64,000 bases of DNA, from assembly GCA_030762895.1 (NCBI GenBank), contig CM061070.1, forward strand, positions 80,095,291 to 80,159,290, read 5' to 3'. The translations under genes were made by a program, and so were the position numbers. The notes under the pieces are model-generated. The model was given only the letters and a program-made list of their open reading frames with translations. It was not told where the DNA came from and did not search any database. Within the stretch, counting starts at the first letter, position 1, and the number at the start of each line of letters is the position of its first letter. Origin of the DNA: Sophora flavescens (Eukaryota > Streptophyta > Magnoliopsida > Fabales > Fabaceae). Shown here one piece after another: positions 21,898 through 33,928 of this stretch.

Positions 21898-22348
21898 AGC
21901 TTAATTACTTTCTTTATCCCAAGGTTTAAAATTGTGGTTGCGATCGCGGTTATATCGCGCTTACCTCCAATGTTGATAATTGCAGAAAAATGCGATCTCA
22001 ATTGAGAACGCAATGTAATTGTCAAGATTACCAAAATCACAATGTTGCGATTTTACATATACCGTGGATGGGATAAAAGTTAGCCCTTGAAATTTGTTTA
22101 TGGAAAAATCAAAGGGAGACCCTTGTGTATTGTCTGAAAGGTGTAATTAACCACTTGGTGGTATTTCTGGAGATAGTTAGTTTTAGACTATTTTCTCAAC
22201 CAGAAGACCGGTTGTTTTAGACTTCTTTGTAGATTGGTTAGAATACCTCTTGTGTTCTTTTCTAATAAAGTTATTTGCCTTTCACAAAGAACTTTGATAA
22301 GTTGTGAACCCTCGGTAATTATATCATCTCCCAATCCCCTCCACTAGG
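21898..22348. other. No gene; short repeat remnants
   Basis: AT-rich DNA. Near 21925-21960 is text like a MITE end (CAAGGTTTAAAATTGTGG, GCGATCGCGG). No coding frame, LTR pair or RNA gene is supported. Confidence 0.5.
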
Positions 22349-24864
22349 TGTGACACCATCTATCCTGCATGTTATACAAAGCCTTAAAAGGTAAAGATAT
22401 AAAAGTAAAACATTCATTTATTTCATAAAATAAAAACCGGATAGAAAGCACCACATTTTAACGTTTCAACATGGAAAAACATAAAAAGTTGTAAAAAGAT
22501 CAAACATAAACATGAACATCAAAAGCATAAAACATAACCCAACCACGATGTCACATACAGAGCTGGTATAACCGTTCCGAAATAAAATCCTCGGAATACA
22601 ACTGAAACTAAAAACAATTATAATTACTGATTAATCCTAACTAGAGTCGCGGCTCCTCAGAGTCACTCCTCCACTGACTTCTCACCGTCCTCTGCATAAA
22701 GAGAAACATGCCAACAACAGAAACAGAGAAAACGGGTAGTAAGAAAACATATAAACACATCGGCATGGAGATAGTAAGCAAGATGAACATACATCATATA
22801 CATAGTATTTCCATCATTTAGCATCAACATATAATTATATCAATATATTAAATCAACCCACGTATGCTATGCGGTAAAACACTACTCCGCTACTCCATTA
22901 TGCATGTGGATCCAAACTATCTCAGGAAAGCAACTTCAGAGTTACATATCCACATTGGCCAAAAAGCACCAACACCGGCAATCCACCAAACCATGGATGA
23001 ACCCCTTGGATAGCCAACGCACCATAACGAGGGTACGCCACCGCGGGGGCGCACGGTTTACCAAACCTTGGGTAAACCACCCGAGACTTGGCCAGATCGC
23101 CGTACTCTAGGATGAACTCCCCTATGTTGAACTTCCCCCACTAACAACTTCAACGTATGAATGCATGAGCACAACAACAAACAAGGCAACCACCTCCTTT
23201 GCTTGGGCCAATAAGCACCCAAGGCTTATCACCAACATCAACGTCAACACCTTCACCCTTCTGGGTCAAGGCCCCCTTAGCCAAAAAGCACTAAGGTTCA
23301 ACTCATCAACACCTCGACCAAAAAGCATCGAGGCCACTTTGGCCACTAGGCACCGGCTTAACCAACTTGTTATTCTTGTTTATCTTAATCAATATTTAAT
23401 TAAGTTATATAACTTGTTATCATTCGATTGGTGTATTATTTCATCATTTGGGGACATTTGGGTATAACTACCCTTTAATCCTTTAGTTCACGTCACTGTT
23501 CTAATTGGGAGAGCACGGGTGTCCTCCCTGTTAAGCACGGCCGTGCTTCTTGGAGCGTGGCCATACTGACTGGGCAGGTTTGGTTATGTTCTTTAGCCAA
23601 AAACTCCCTAAGCACTCTTAAATCAGTCCTAGGGTCTAGTCAAGGACCATCAAACATTAACCTCACCTCTCACTACTAAATTCATGTTTTATAATACTTT
23701 TGGGGAAATTATTCCTTTAATTACCATGTTAATAAAGAGCCCTATTTTAACCAATTAGAGTTTTATTAACGTGTTCATCATAAATCACCATACATTCAAC
23801 CATGGCATAATCAACATCATCAAACTAACAACATTCATGACGCATTCAACATACCAATTTAACCAATTAATCATGACATAACACATATCATCAAACATAT
23901 AAATTGGCATACGTCATCATGAGTCATAAAACAGTTATAGCAATTAGACATTCATAACTGCCATACCAATAATCAATTAAACATACAATCAAACATGTGA
24001 TTGGCATCAATTAACAGTTTAACAAACAATAGGGTCATGGGAACCCTTCATATTACGCTACATCTTGTCTAATATTCATACTATCATTCTCCCAATACCT
24101 GGTATGACGGTCTAATCTATGGTCACTTTGAGCGAATCCAAACTTGGTCCACTCGAACGGTTCAAGGTGTCTTGGTCAAGAACATCAAAGAAAGAAGGAG
24201 TAATTAATCCCCAATTCAAGAAAACAAAAAGGAGATCAACAAAGGGTTTACAAGATTACCTTAATTGACACTAATGCGCGATTTATTCTCCAATCGCAAA
24301 AGAAAACACCAAGAGTCTTGAGGAGGTTCAAGGGGAAGGAGAGAATAGGGTTTCTGACGGCCAAGCATTGAGAGGAAGAGTCAAAATAAAGGTTGTAACT
24401 TGTAACCCTCCTGACTCACTTATTTATATTGTCAGGAAAAATATCTTTGAAAACTAGCCACAGCTGTGTCTATTAGGAGACACAGTTGTGTCCTGACCAA
24501 AATAGTGTTTGAGCGCTAGACACAGCTGTGTCTATCAGGAGACACGGCTGTGTCATGGACCAGATCATCGTTCTAGGAATTCGACACAGTTATGTCTATC
24601 AAGAAACACGATTGTGTCCCGGCCAAAACAATGTTTGCAGGAAATAGACACAGTCGTGTCTCGGTGAGACACTTTGTGTCTATCGGGGGTTCTGATTGTG
24701 TCGGCTCAAGAAAAGAGAAACATATGTGTTAAAAAGGGATTTTTGACCAAAAAAATCCCACTTAACCCCATTTTAAATTCCCTAAAGCACTCTTCTAATA
24801 ATCTAACATAACATACAACTATTTACTATGCATAAAAACATATATGAAAAAATGGGGTGTTACA
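22349..24864 (-). repeat. Left (3') LTR of the chromovirus
   Basis: This 2516-bp LTR has a minus-strand TATA box (AATATAAATA, 24421-24430). Palindrome arrays lie upstream of the TATA box (24457-24703) and in the transcribed part (23511-23570). Confidence 0.95.
24457..24703. repeat. GACACAGCTGTGTC palindrome array in LTR U3 (left copy)
   Basis: Eight 13-14-bp units plus a partial one related to the perfect palindrome GACACAGCTGTGTC are arranged mostly in pairs about 20 bp apart. They sit directly upstream of the LTR TATA box. Most units here have C-to-T or G-to-A changes in the CAGCTG core. The matching array in the right LTR is 32065-32296. Confidence 0.9.
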
Positions 24865-24880
24865 ATTCCACCCCCTTTAT
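24865..24880 (-). other. Polypurine tract of the chromovirus
   Basis: Next to the left LTR the minus strand reads AAAGGGGGTGGAAT, a purine-rich tract expected to prime plus-strand synthesis. Confidence 0.8.
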
Positions 24881-24901
24881 AAAATTTTCTCCTCGAAATT
24901 T

Positions 24902-26890
24902 CTACTCATCTCGATTGAAAAGGTGCGGATACGATTCCATCATCTTCCTTTCCAATTCCCACGTAGCACTCTCCTCAGTAGCCCCACTCCAAACGACTTT
25001 GACCAAAGTAATCTCCTTGCCTTTTAGCTGCTTCACCCTCCTATCCTCGAATCGAAGGGGTAATACCTCAAAAGTCAAGTTCTTTTTTAACTGTATGGTA
25101 TCAGGTACTATCACGTGACTAGGGTCATGAATGTACTTTCTGAGTTAAGACACATGAAAGACACTCTGAAGATTGGACAAGAACGGCGGTAAGGCTATTT
25201 GGTAAGGACCAATGAATCTAGAAGTTAGTTTATTCGCTTTCATCACTCTACCAACCCCAGTTGTCGGGGTAACTCTCAAGAACACATGGTCGCCTTCCTG
25301 GAATTCGAGCGTCTTCCTCCTTTTGTCATGGTAGCTCTTTTGCCTACTCTGTGCCACCTTCATCTTTTCCTGAATCATCCTCACTTTATCTGTGGTTTCT
25401 TGCACTATCTCAGGTCCTAACACAACACTATCACCATGTTCACTCCAACACAAGGGTGTCCTACATCTCCTCCCATAAAGGGCTTCATAAGGTGTCATCC
25501 CAATACTGGAATGGAAACTATTGTTGTAGGTAAACTCTATCAGCAGCAAAAACTTGCCCCAACCACCCGACTGTTCTAGCACACAAGCTCTAAGCAAGTC
25601 CTCTAAGGACTGATTGGTTCTCTCAGACTGGCCATTAGTCTATGGGTGATAAGCTGAACTTAGATTAAGCTTGGTTCATAAAACCTCTAGTAAACTATTC
25701 CAAAACCTAGAGGTAAACCTTGGGTCTCTATCTGATACTATGCTAGAGGGTACACCATGTAGCCTAACTATCTCTTTGATGTACAACTTGTCCAACTTTT
25801 CCAAAGGATATTCCATGTTCATAGGGATAAAATGGGCCGACTTAGTCAGTCTATCCACAACAACCCATATAGCCTCAAAACCAGCTGGAGTCCTAGGGAG
25901 TCCAGACACAAAATCCATGGAAATAATGTCCCATTTCCATTCTGGGATACTTAACGGCTACAACTTACCTGACGGCTTTTGGTGTTCTATCTTAGCCTTT
26001 TGGCACACTAAACAAGCGTACACAAACTCAGTCACATCTTTCTTCATCCTGGACCACCAAAACATCCTCTTAAGATCCTGATACATCTTAGTGGCACCTG
26101 GGTGCACACTCAGTCCACTCATATGTCCTTCTTCAAGGATCAACTTTCTAAGCTTCAGGACATCTAGTATACAGACTCTATCTTTGAACCTCAAAATTCC
26201 ATCACTCCCATCCTTAAAACTAAGGTTTCTACCCTAAGCGAGTAACTCTCTCTGGTTTAAGAGAAACTGGTCTATCTTCTGACTCTCTCTAACCTGATCC
26301 ATCAAACCGTTGGTAACCTTCAAAGTTCCAAGCCTAATGCTCTTAGGGGTAACTTCCCAAGCTAAACTTAGGTCCCTAAACTCCTCGATCAGATCCATCT
26401 CCCTAACCATCAAAGCGGAGACGTGCAAGGTTTTCCTACTTAAGGCATCTGCCACCACATTGGCTTTTCCTGGGTGGTAGGTTATGTCAAACTCATAATC
26501 CTTTAAAAACTCCATCCACCTACACTGTTCATATTCAACTCCTTTTGATCAAAGAGATACTTCAAACTCTTATGATCACTAAAGACCTCAAACTTAGCTC
26601 CATAAAGGTAATGCCTCCAAATCTTTAAGGCAAATACCACAGCTCCTAATTCTAGGTCATGGGTAGGGTAGTTCTTCTCATGGGTTTTCAATTGCCTGGA
26701 GGCATAAGCTACTACCTTACCATCTTGCATCAACACTCCACCTAAACCTTGCTTCGATGCATCATAGTACACTACAAAAGGTTTACTAGGATCTGGCAAA
26801 ACTAACACTGGTGCTGATGTTAACCTATTCTTTAGGGTTTGGAAACTCTCTTCACACTTAGAGCCCCACACAAACAACTGTCCCTTCTTG
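24902..26890 (-). pseudogene. Chromovirus RNase H, integrase and chromodomain
   Basis: From right to left: RNase H with VVYYDASKQGLGGVLMQ and FSDHKSLKYLF (26877-26503); the zinc-binding HHCC domain with HPGATKMYQDL and CLVCQKAK; the integrase core with SMDFVSGLP, IVSDRDPRF and NGQSERTNQSLEDLL (the D, D, E residues), then NNSFHSSIGMTPYEALYGRRC; and a terminal chromodomain with EVLPLRFEDRRVKQLKGKE and VVWSGATEESATWE, ending at 24902. From 26515 to 24902 everything is in one frame, broken by stops at about 26234, 25958, 25674, 25640 and 25145; the RNase H end is shifted relative to it near 26510. The chromodomain would steer insertion to heterochromatin. It is inactive. Confidence 0.92.
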
Positions 26891-27109
26891 GTGAGACGGG
26901 TTAAGGGTAAAGTTAACTTCTATAAACCTCCTATAGTACCCTGCTAAACCCAAGAAACTCCTAATCTCGGTTACTGACTTTGGAGCTTCTCACTGGAGCA
27001 CCGTCTCGACCTTAGCCGGATCCACGACTATGCCACCTTTAGAGATGGCATGTCCTAAGAAGCTCGCCTCTTCTAGCCAGAACTCACACTTAGACAACTT
27101 AGCATACAA

Positions 27110-28144
27110 CTACTTTTCCTTAAGGGTCTGCAAGACAACCCTTAAGTGTTCCTCATGTTCCTCCTTGGTCTTGGAGTACACTAAGATGTCATCTATGAAA
27201 ACCACCACAAACTCATCCAAGTAAAGGTGAAAGGTCTTGTTCATGTAATCCATGAACACAGCAGGAGCATTGGTCACACCAAAGGGCATAACCAAGTATT
27301 CGTAGTGACCCTCAGATCTATCTTCGAGAAGAAGACAAGCATCTATCAACTGGTCCATAAGATCATCAATCCTAGGGAGGGGATACATATTCTTAATGGT
27401 CACCTTGTTGAGCTGTCGATAGTCGACACACAACCTCATACTGCCATCCTTCTTCTTTACTAGCAACACTGGCGCACCCCAGAGGGATACGCTGGGCCTA
27501 ATAAACTGCTTATGGATCAAATCCTCTAACTGTTATTTCAACTTAGCTAGCTCTAGAGGATACATTCTATAAGGCGCTATGGATATTGGCCCGTTGTTAG
27601 GCACTAAGTCTATGGTGAACTCAACATCTCTCTCAGGGGGCAAGTTATAAACATCCACTGGGAACACTTCAGGAAATTCACGCACAACAGGCATACTTCC
27701 GACATCAGGAGGGCACTCTAATTCCAGGGAAGACAACATCATTAACACTTGGGTCTCATCTTTCATTGAAGATCTGACTTGGTTGGCAGATAGAAAGGTC
27801 GGATCCTTAGATTCCACGGGAGTTTCAAAAACTATGGTTTTATCGAAGCAATTCAGGAGGACGTGGTTGGAAGATAACCAGTCCATACCAAGGATAACAT
27901 CAAGATCCTTTAAAGGTAAGCACACGAGATTTACAATAATGGTTCTACCATTAATGGTGATATGACAGTTCTCGCATGCATGAGAAGTAAGAACAAGTTT
28001 ATTTGTAGGTGTAGAGACAACCAAATCATACTCAAGGAAAGTAACAGGAAATTTAAGACTCTTGACCCTATCATGTGATATAAACGAGTGTGTAGCACCC
28101 AAGTCATACAATACAGTTAAAGGAGCTCCGTCAATTAAGCGCAT
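27110..28144 (-). pseudogene. Chromovirus protease and reverse transcriptase
   Basis: The frame starts in the protease with VLYDLGATHSFIS, where the family has DSGA, so the residue after the catalytic Asp is Leu. It passes LGMDWL and reaches the RT with WGAPVLLVKKKDGSMRLCVDY and PLPRIDDLMDQL, then MPFGVTNAPAVFM and VFIDDILVYSK (motif C with both Asp). A TAA at 27533-27535 separates protease from RT. Between PLPRIDDL and GHYEYLVMPFG the motif A region (FSKIDL... and the following block) is mostly deleted and what is left is out of frame, so the first catalytic Asp is lost. The next part toward the RNase H is also broken by stops. Confidence 0.92.
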
Positions 28145-28269
28145 ACCTTGGATAAAGTCATCAGACTTGGAGGCCTCAGTTCCACTAAGAGTAAAGACTC
28201 TCCCAGTGGTCTTCAGTAGATTAGCCTGAGACTGCTGCTCTTGCTAGCACTTGGAGGCTCTGACTTTGC

Positions 28270-29189
28270 TCCTCCACAATCCCGACTGATGTGACCAAAC
28301 TTTCCACACCTAAAGCAGATGACGTATGATTCCCTGCACTGGGTAGTGAAGTGATCTGGTGGGCTGCACTTGCAGCACTTCATGGGCCTAGAGGCATGGA
28401 ATTACTATCCCTGGACCTATCATGAGAAAACTGTGGCTTCCTGCCACTCTGTTTGAAATCCCTGTCGGCTGAAGCGCAATGCTGCTTGCCCTTGTCCTTC
28501 TGCTCGATCTTCTTGCTACCCTGGCTGTATGAATTCCTGAAGCTGGCCACCCTGGACTTGTAGGCATCCTCACATATCCTACACTTGTTCACCAAGGTTG
28601 GGAAGACTCTGATTTCCTGATAACTGATCGCCTGCTTGATGTCTGAACGAAGGCCATCTTCAAACTTTACATACTTGGACCGATCATCCACCATGACCTG
28701 ATAAGGTGTGTAATACCTAGCCAGATCCTCAAACTTTGTCGCATACACTCCCACTAACATATTTCCCTGCTTCAACCCCAAGAATTCCAACTCATACTTA
28801 TCACAAACATCAGCAGGAAAATACTTCTCCAGAAACCTATCTCTGAACACAGCCCAGGTGACTGTTGTACCCTCAGACACCATCCTCTGATGACGGTTCT
28901 CCCACCAGTGCTCAGCCTCCTCAGTGAGTAAAAACGTGGCGAAGATAACCCGCTGCTAATCATTGCAGTCCATAGCTCTGAAGATCTTCTCGATCTCCCT
29001 CATCCAAAACAAAGATCCCTCGGGGTCATAAGCTCCTTTGAAAGACGGCGGATTGTTCCGCTGAAACTTGTCAAGACCCTGAAACTCAACTGGTCCTCCG
29101 TTGTTGTTGTTCTGAACTTTCCCGATAGCATTGGCAAGGAGTGCCAACGTGTCAGCGATTGCTTGATCGTTTCTGCCTCTTCCTGCCAT
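28270..29189 (-). pseudogene. Chromovirus Gag with zinc knuckle
   Basis: The ORF starts MAGRGRNDQ at 29189, about 170 bp inside the PBS. It holds NPPSFKGAYDPEGSLFW, a TAG stop at 28956-28958, then WWENRHQRM, FRDRFLEKYFPADV, FLGLKQGNMLVGVYATKFEDL and FEDGLRSDIKQAI, which form a Retrotrans_gag domain. After a frameshift near 28380 comes the knuckle CFRCGKFGHISRDC (CX2CX4HX4C, near 28275-28318), preceded by another Cys pair. Gag would package the element RNA. The stop and the shift prevent a full product. Confidence 0.9.
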
Positions 29190-29357
29190 GAGTTCCTGTA
29201 CATTCCAAAACAGTCATTAAATACATAGAATGTAAGCAGGAAAAGCGATAGGCTCAAAACTTTAAGCACCATTATCTATAACAAGTATAGACAATTCAAA
29301 CAAAAGCACACAACAGACTCACAACAGACTCATACCACAACCCGATAGGACAGACCT

Positions 29358-29369
29358 GCTCAGATACCA
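29358..29369 (-). other. tRNA-Met-type primer binding site
   Basis: The minus strand reads TGGTATCTGAGC three bases after the 5' LTR; it differs by one base from the TGGTATCAGAGC complement of initiator tRNA-Met. Confidence 0.85.
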
Positions 29370-29830
29370 CTAAATGTTACACCCTCTATCCCGCATGTTA
29401 TACAAAGCGTTAAAAGGTAAAGATATGAAAGTAAAACATGCATTTATTTCATAAAATAAAAATCGGATAGAAAGCACCACATTGTAACGTCTCAACACGG
29501 AAAAACATAAAAAGTTGTAAAAATATAAAACATAAACATGAACATCAAAAGCATAAAACATAACCCAACCTACATGTCACATACAGAGCTGGTATAATCG
29601 TTCTGGAATAAAATCCTTGGAATACAATTGAAACCGAAACTAAAAACAACTATAACTACTGATATCCTAACTAGAGTCGCGGTTCCTCGGAGTCACTCCT
29701 CCACTGGATGCTCACCAACCTCTGCATAAAGAGATACATGCCAACAATAGAAACAGAGAAAAAGAGGAGTAAGAAAACATATAAACACATCGGCGTGGAG
29801 ATAGTAAGCAAGATGAGCATACATCATATA

Positions 29831-30364
29831 CAAGGTTTACAAAATCGGACCGGTCATCGAACCGGTGAAGGCAGCGGTTCAAGGTTCAATGGTCCAACCG
29901 AGGTTGAACCGTGGTTGAACCGGTTATAATTAAATAATACTTTTTTAATTTTTAATATAATATTTATAACAATATTAAACAAAAAAACAACATAACAACT
30001 AAAATTATTAAGCACAATTTTTATTATTTTGAAATTAAACTAAATAAATATAAAGATATATGTTAAAATCATCTTCATAGGGAAAATCAACCCAAAATCT
30101 ACAACCATCCCACATATGTTAGAAAACAAAAGAATTGGGTTTTGGCTAGGATGATCCAAATCCTTTTATACTAATTTTTTTTTTTTTAAGAAAACCGGTT
30201 CAGACCGGTTCAGGCCGGTTCACTACCGGTTATGACCGGTTTTGAACCGGTTTTCCGGTTTTTGCACCGGTTCAATGCATGACCGGTTTTTCCTACTGAC
30301 CGGACCGGCCATGGTCCCGGTTCCCGGTCGGACCGGCCGGTCCAGTCCGGTTTTCAAAACCTTG
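29831..30364. mobile_element. hAT-type MITE in the chromovirus LTR
   Basis: This 534-bp element has inverted ends CAAGGTTTACAAAATCGGAC and CCGGTTTTCAAAACCTTG, and a perfect 8-bp duplication ATCATATA (29823-29830 and 30365-30372). The other LTR lacks it, giving an empty-site comparison. Both ends are rich in ACCGGT/ACCGG motifs in opposite orientation, so it could fold into a long hairpin. Confidence 0.95.
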
Positions 30365-32064
30365 ATCATATACATTGCATTTCCATCATTTAGCATCAAC
30401 ATATAATTATATCAATATATTAAATCAACCCACTTATGCTATGCGGTGCAACACTACTCCGCTACTCCATTATGCATGTGGATCCAAACTATCTCAGGAA
30501 GGTAACTTCGGAGTTACATATCCACATTGACCAAAAAGCACCAACGCTGGCAGTCCACCAAACAATGGGTGAATCCCTTGGATAGCCATGGCACCATAAC
30601 GAGGGTTCGCCACCGCTGGGGCGCACGGTTTACCAAACCTTGGGTAAACCACCCGAGACTTGGCCAGATCTCCGTACTCTAGGACGACCTACCCTATGTT
30701 GAACTTCCCCCACTAACAACTTCAACGTATGAATGCATGAGCACAACAACAAACAAGGCAACCACCTCTTTTGCTTGGGCCAATAAGCACCCAAGGCTTA
30801 TCACCAACATCAACGTCAACACCTTAACCCTTCTAGGTCAAGGTCCCCTTAGCCAAAAAGTACTAAGGTTCAACTCATCAACACCTCGACCAAAAAGCAT
30901 CGAACTCACTTTGGCCAAAAAGCACCAAAGTGTATCAACGTGTGGTAACCCACTAGGCACCGGCTTAACCAACTTGTTATTCTTGTTTATCTTAATTAAT
31001 ATTTAATTAAGTTATATAACTTGTTATCATTCGATTGGTGTATTATTTCATCATTTGGGGACATTTGGGTATAACTACCCTTTAATCCTTTAGTTCACGT
31101 CACTGTTCTAATTGGGAGAGCACGGGTGTGCTCCCTGTTAAGCACGACCGTGCTTCTTGGAGCGTGGCCGTACTGACTGGGCAGGTTTGGTTATGTTATT
31201 TAGCTAAAACGGATCCTTAGCACTCTTAAATCAGTCCTAGGGTCTAGTAAAGGACCATCAAACATTAACCTCACCTCTCAATACTAAATTCATGTTTTAT
31301 AATACTTTTGGGAAAATTATTCCTTTAATTACCATGTTAATAAAGAGCCCTATTTTAACCAATTAGAGTTTTATTAACGTGTTCATCATAAATCACCATA
31401 CATTCAACCATGGCATAATCAACATCATCAAACTAACAACATTCATGACGCATTCAACATACCAATTTAACCAATTAATCATGACATAACATATATCATC
31501 AAACATATAAATTGGCATACATCATCATGAGCCATAAAACAGTTATAGCAATTAGACATTCATAATTGGCATACCAATAATCAATTAAACATTTATTCAA
31601 ACATGTGATAGACATCAATAAACAGTTTAACAAACAATAGGGTCATGGGAACCCTTCATATTACGCTACCCCTTGCCTAATGTTCATACTATCATTCTCC
31701 CGATACCCGGTATGACGATCTAATCTATGGTCACTTTGAGTGAATCCAAACTTAGTCCACTCGAACGGTTCAAGGGATCTTGGTCAAGAACATCAAAGAA
31801 AGAAGGAGTAATTAATTCCCAATTCAAGAAAACAAAAAGGAGATCAACAAAGGGTTTACAAGATTACCTTAATTGACACTAATGCGCGGTTTATTCTCCA
31901 ATCGCAAAAGAAAACACCAAGAGTCTTGAGGAGGTTCAAGGGGAAAGAGAGAATAGGGTTTCTGACGGCCAAGGATTGAGAGGAAGAGTCAAAATAAGGG
32001 TTGTAACTTGTAACCCTCCTGACTCACTTATTTATATTGTCAAGAAAAACATCTTTGAGAACTA

Positions 32065-32296
32065 GACACAGCTGTGTCTATTAGGAGACACAGCTGTGTG
32101 GCAAAAATAGTGTTTGAGTGCTAGACACAGCTGTGTCATGGACCAAATCAGTGTTCTAGGAATTCGACACAGCTGTGTCTATCAAGAGACACAGCTGTGT
32201 CCCGGCCAAAACAATGTTTGCGAGAAATAGACATAGTTGTGTCTATCAGGAGACACGGCTGTGTCTCGGCAGACTATCAGGAGACACAGCTATGTC
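32065..32296. repeat. GACACAGCTGTGTC palindrome array in LTR U3 (right copy)
   Basis: Eight units, four of them the perfect 14-bp palindrome GACACAGCTGTGTC. This copy is much better preserved than the one at 24457-24703. Confidence 0.9.
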
Positions 32297-32464
32297 CAAC
32301 TCCAGGAGGGTGAAACATATGCGTTAGAAAATAGATTTTTGACCAGAAAATCCCATTTAACCCCATTTTAAATTCCCTAAAGCACTCTTCTAATAATCTA
32401 ACACAACATACAACTATTTACAATGCATAAAAACATATACAAAAAAATGGGGTGTTACACTAGG

Positions 32465-33485
32465 GATATAAAAGGTGAGGATTCCGTAGAAGTTCTATTA
32501 TTTTAAATGCATCACTCTCCCCTGATTTTTTTTAAAGCAAAATAATTGTATTAAAAATGTAAAATTGCACTTTTATTCCCTTAAGTTATTGGTTTTTTTT
32601 CATATTAGTCCCTTAAGTTTATTTTGTGAGAAATAGGTCCCATAAGTTAGGTTTGGGTAACAACTTTTTCCTTTCCACTCCATTCCTCTCCTACTTGGCA
32701 TTTCCTAACCTAACTGGCTTGCTGACGAGACATCAAAACAAAAAATATTATTTTAAAAAGATATAACTAATAAATGAAAACATTAATAAAACAAATTAAA
32801 AAATTAATAATCGTTCATCTTCTTCCTTACCCAGATCTCAGATCTCAGATCTCAACTCTTTTTGTTCTTCTTCTTCTTCCTCCTCCCACCACCCCTTTCA
32901 CCTACCACTACATTGTTGCTCCGCCTTCTTCTCCGATCAGAACCGCCTTCTTCTCTATTATACTCGCCACTTCCTTCTCTCTAGTTCAATGGCGAAAACC
33001 CAACATACCCTGAAATGAAAAAGACCGGTAAGTGATGGATTTTGTGAAGGTCCAGTTTAGGATTCAAAGAAGTGTTGTTAAAATCACGAGTAAAATCGTA
33101 GCGACCTTACAATTGCAATTGCAGATCTAGTGTGGGTTTTAAAACCCTAAAATTAGAAAACCTAAATCGGGATCTCTTTCTCTCTCTGCCATTTGCAACA
33201 GCCGCAGTTCAAAGTCCCTCCGGAATCCGCTCCCCATCAACCCTTCGCCATCGCCAGAACTGGCCTGCGCCGCTGTTGGACTGGTTCACCCCTCCCTCTG
33301 TTATTTGCATTCTATTTTTATTATTGAAATCAAATAAGGAGTGGGCCTAAATAAATCAGCCCAAGTGTTTTGATTTTTATTCTTTTGTGATATGGGCTTT
33401 AATTTTGGCACCTCCCTAATTCATCTTCTCACTTCCTCTTTAGTTTTTTGTTTATTCCCTAAATATCCTTCCCCTAACCCTAAAT
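32465..33485. other. No supported gene; intergenic
   Basis: AT-rich DNA with homopolymer runs. Around 32560-32660 is text like the ends of long-TIR elements (TTGCACTTTTATTCCCTTAAG), without a visible partner. Short open frames at 32774-33013 and 33132-33350 are low-complexity and not convincing. Confidence 0.5.
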
Positions 33486-33928
33486 TTAACACATGGAAAC
33501 TAAGTTTCCGTATGTGTTAAAAAAATTAACACACTCAAACTAAGTTTTCATGTGTTAAAAAATAACACATATGAAAACTAAGTTTCCGCAAGTATTAAAT
33601 TTTTTTTAATAAACTCAAACTAAGTTTCCATATGTGTTAAAAAAATAACACACGTGGAAACTAAGTTTCCGCACGTGTTAAAAAAAATTATCACACTCGA
33701 AAACTAAGTTTCCATGTGTTAAAAAATAACACACATCAAAACTAAGTTCCTGCCCGTGTTAAAAAAATTTAACACACTCGGAAACTAAATTTCCATGTGT
33801 TTAAAAAAATAACATACATGAAAACTAAGTTTCCGTACGTGTTAAAAAAAATTAACACACTCGAAAACTAAATTTACATGTGTTAAAAAAAATAACACAC
33901 ATGGAAACCAAGTTTCTATATATTAAAA
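33486..33928. repeat. Minisatellite of palindromic units
   Basis: About ten units of 40-48 bp lie head to tail. Each has the form AACACA...GAAACTAAGTTTC...TGTGTT followed by an A run, so every unit can fold back on itself. Two variants tend to alternate: one with ACACTCG in the left arm and ATGTGT in the right, one with ACACACGTG or ACACATG on the left and CACGTGT on the right. It ends about 1.1 kb beyond the GAPCP stop codon. Confidence 0.85.

Larger units (their letters stand above)
22349..32459 (-). mobile_element. Full-length Tekay/Del-type chromovirus, degenerate
   Basis: LTRs at 22349-24864 and 29375-32459 start TGTGACACC or TGTTACACC and end GGTGTTACA. A perfect 5-bp duplication CTAGG flanks the element (22344-22348 and 32460-32464). 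PBS and PPT place the 5' end on the right. The internal 4.5 kb codes, right to left, for Gag, protease, RT, RNase H, integrase and a C-terminal chromodomain, the order that defines chromoviruses. Several premature stops and at least two frameshifts make it inactive. The right LTR is longer because of a hAT MITE. Confidence 0.95.
29375..32459 (-). repeat. Right (5') LTR of the chromovirus, with MITE
   Basis: This 3085-bp LTR is about 2.54 kb without the MITE at 29831-30364. The TATA box is at 32029-32038 (minus), the U3 palindrome array at 32065-32296 and the leader palindromes at 31118-31185. Confidence 0.95.
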
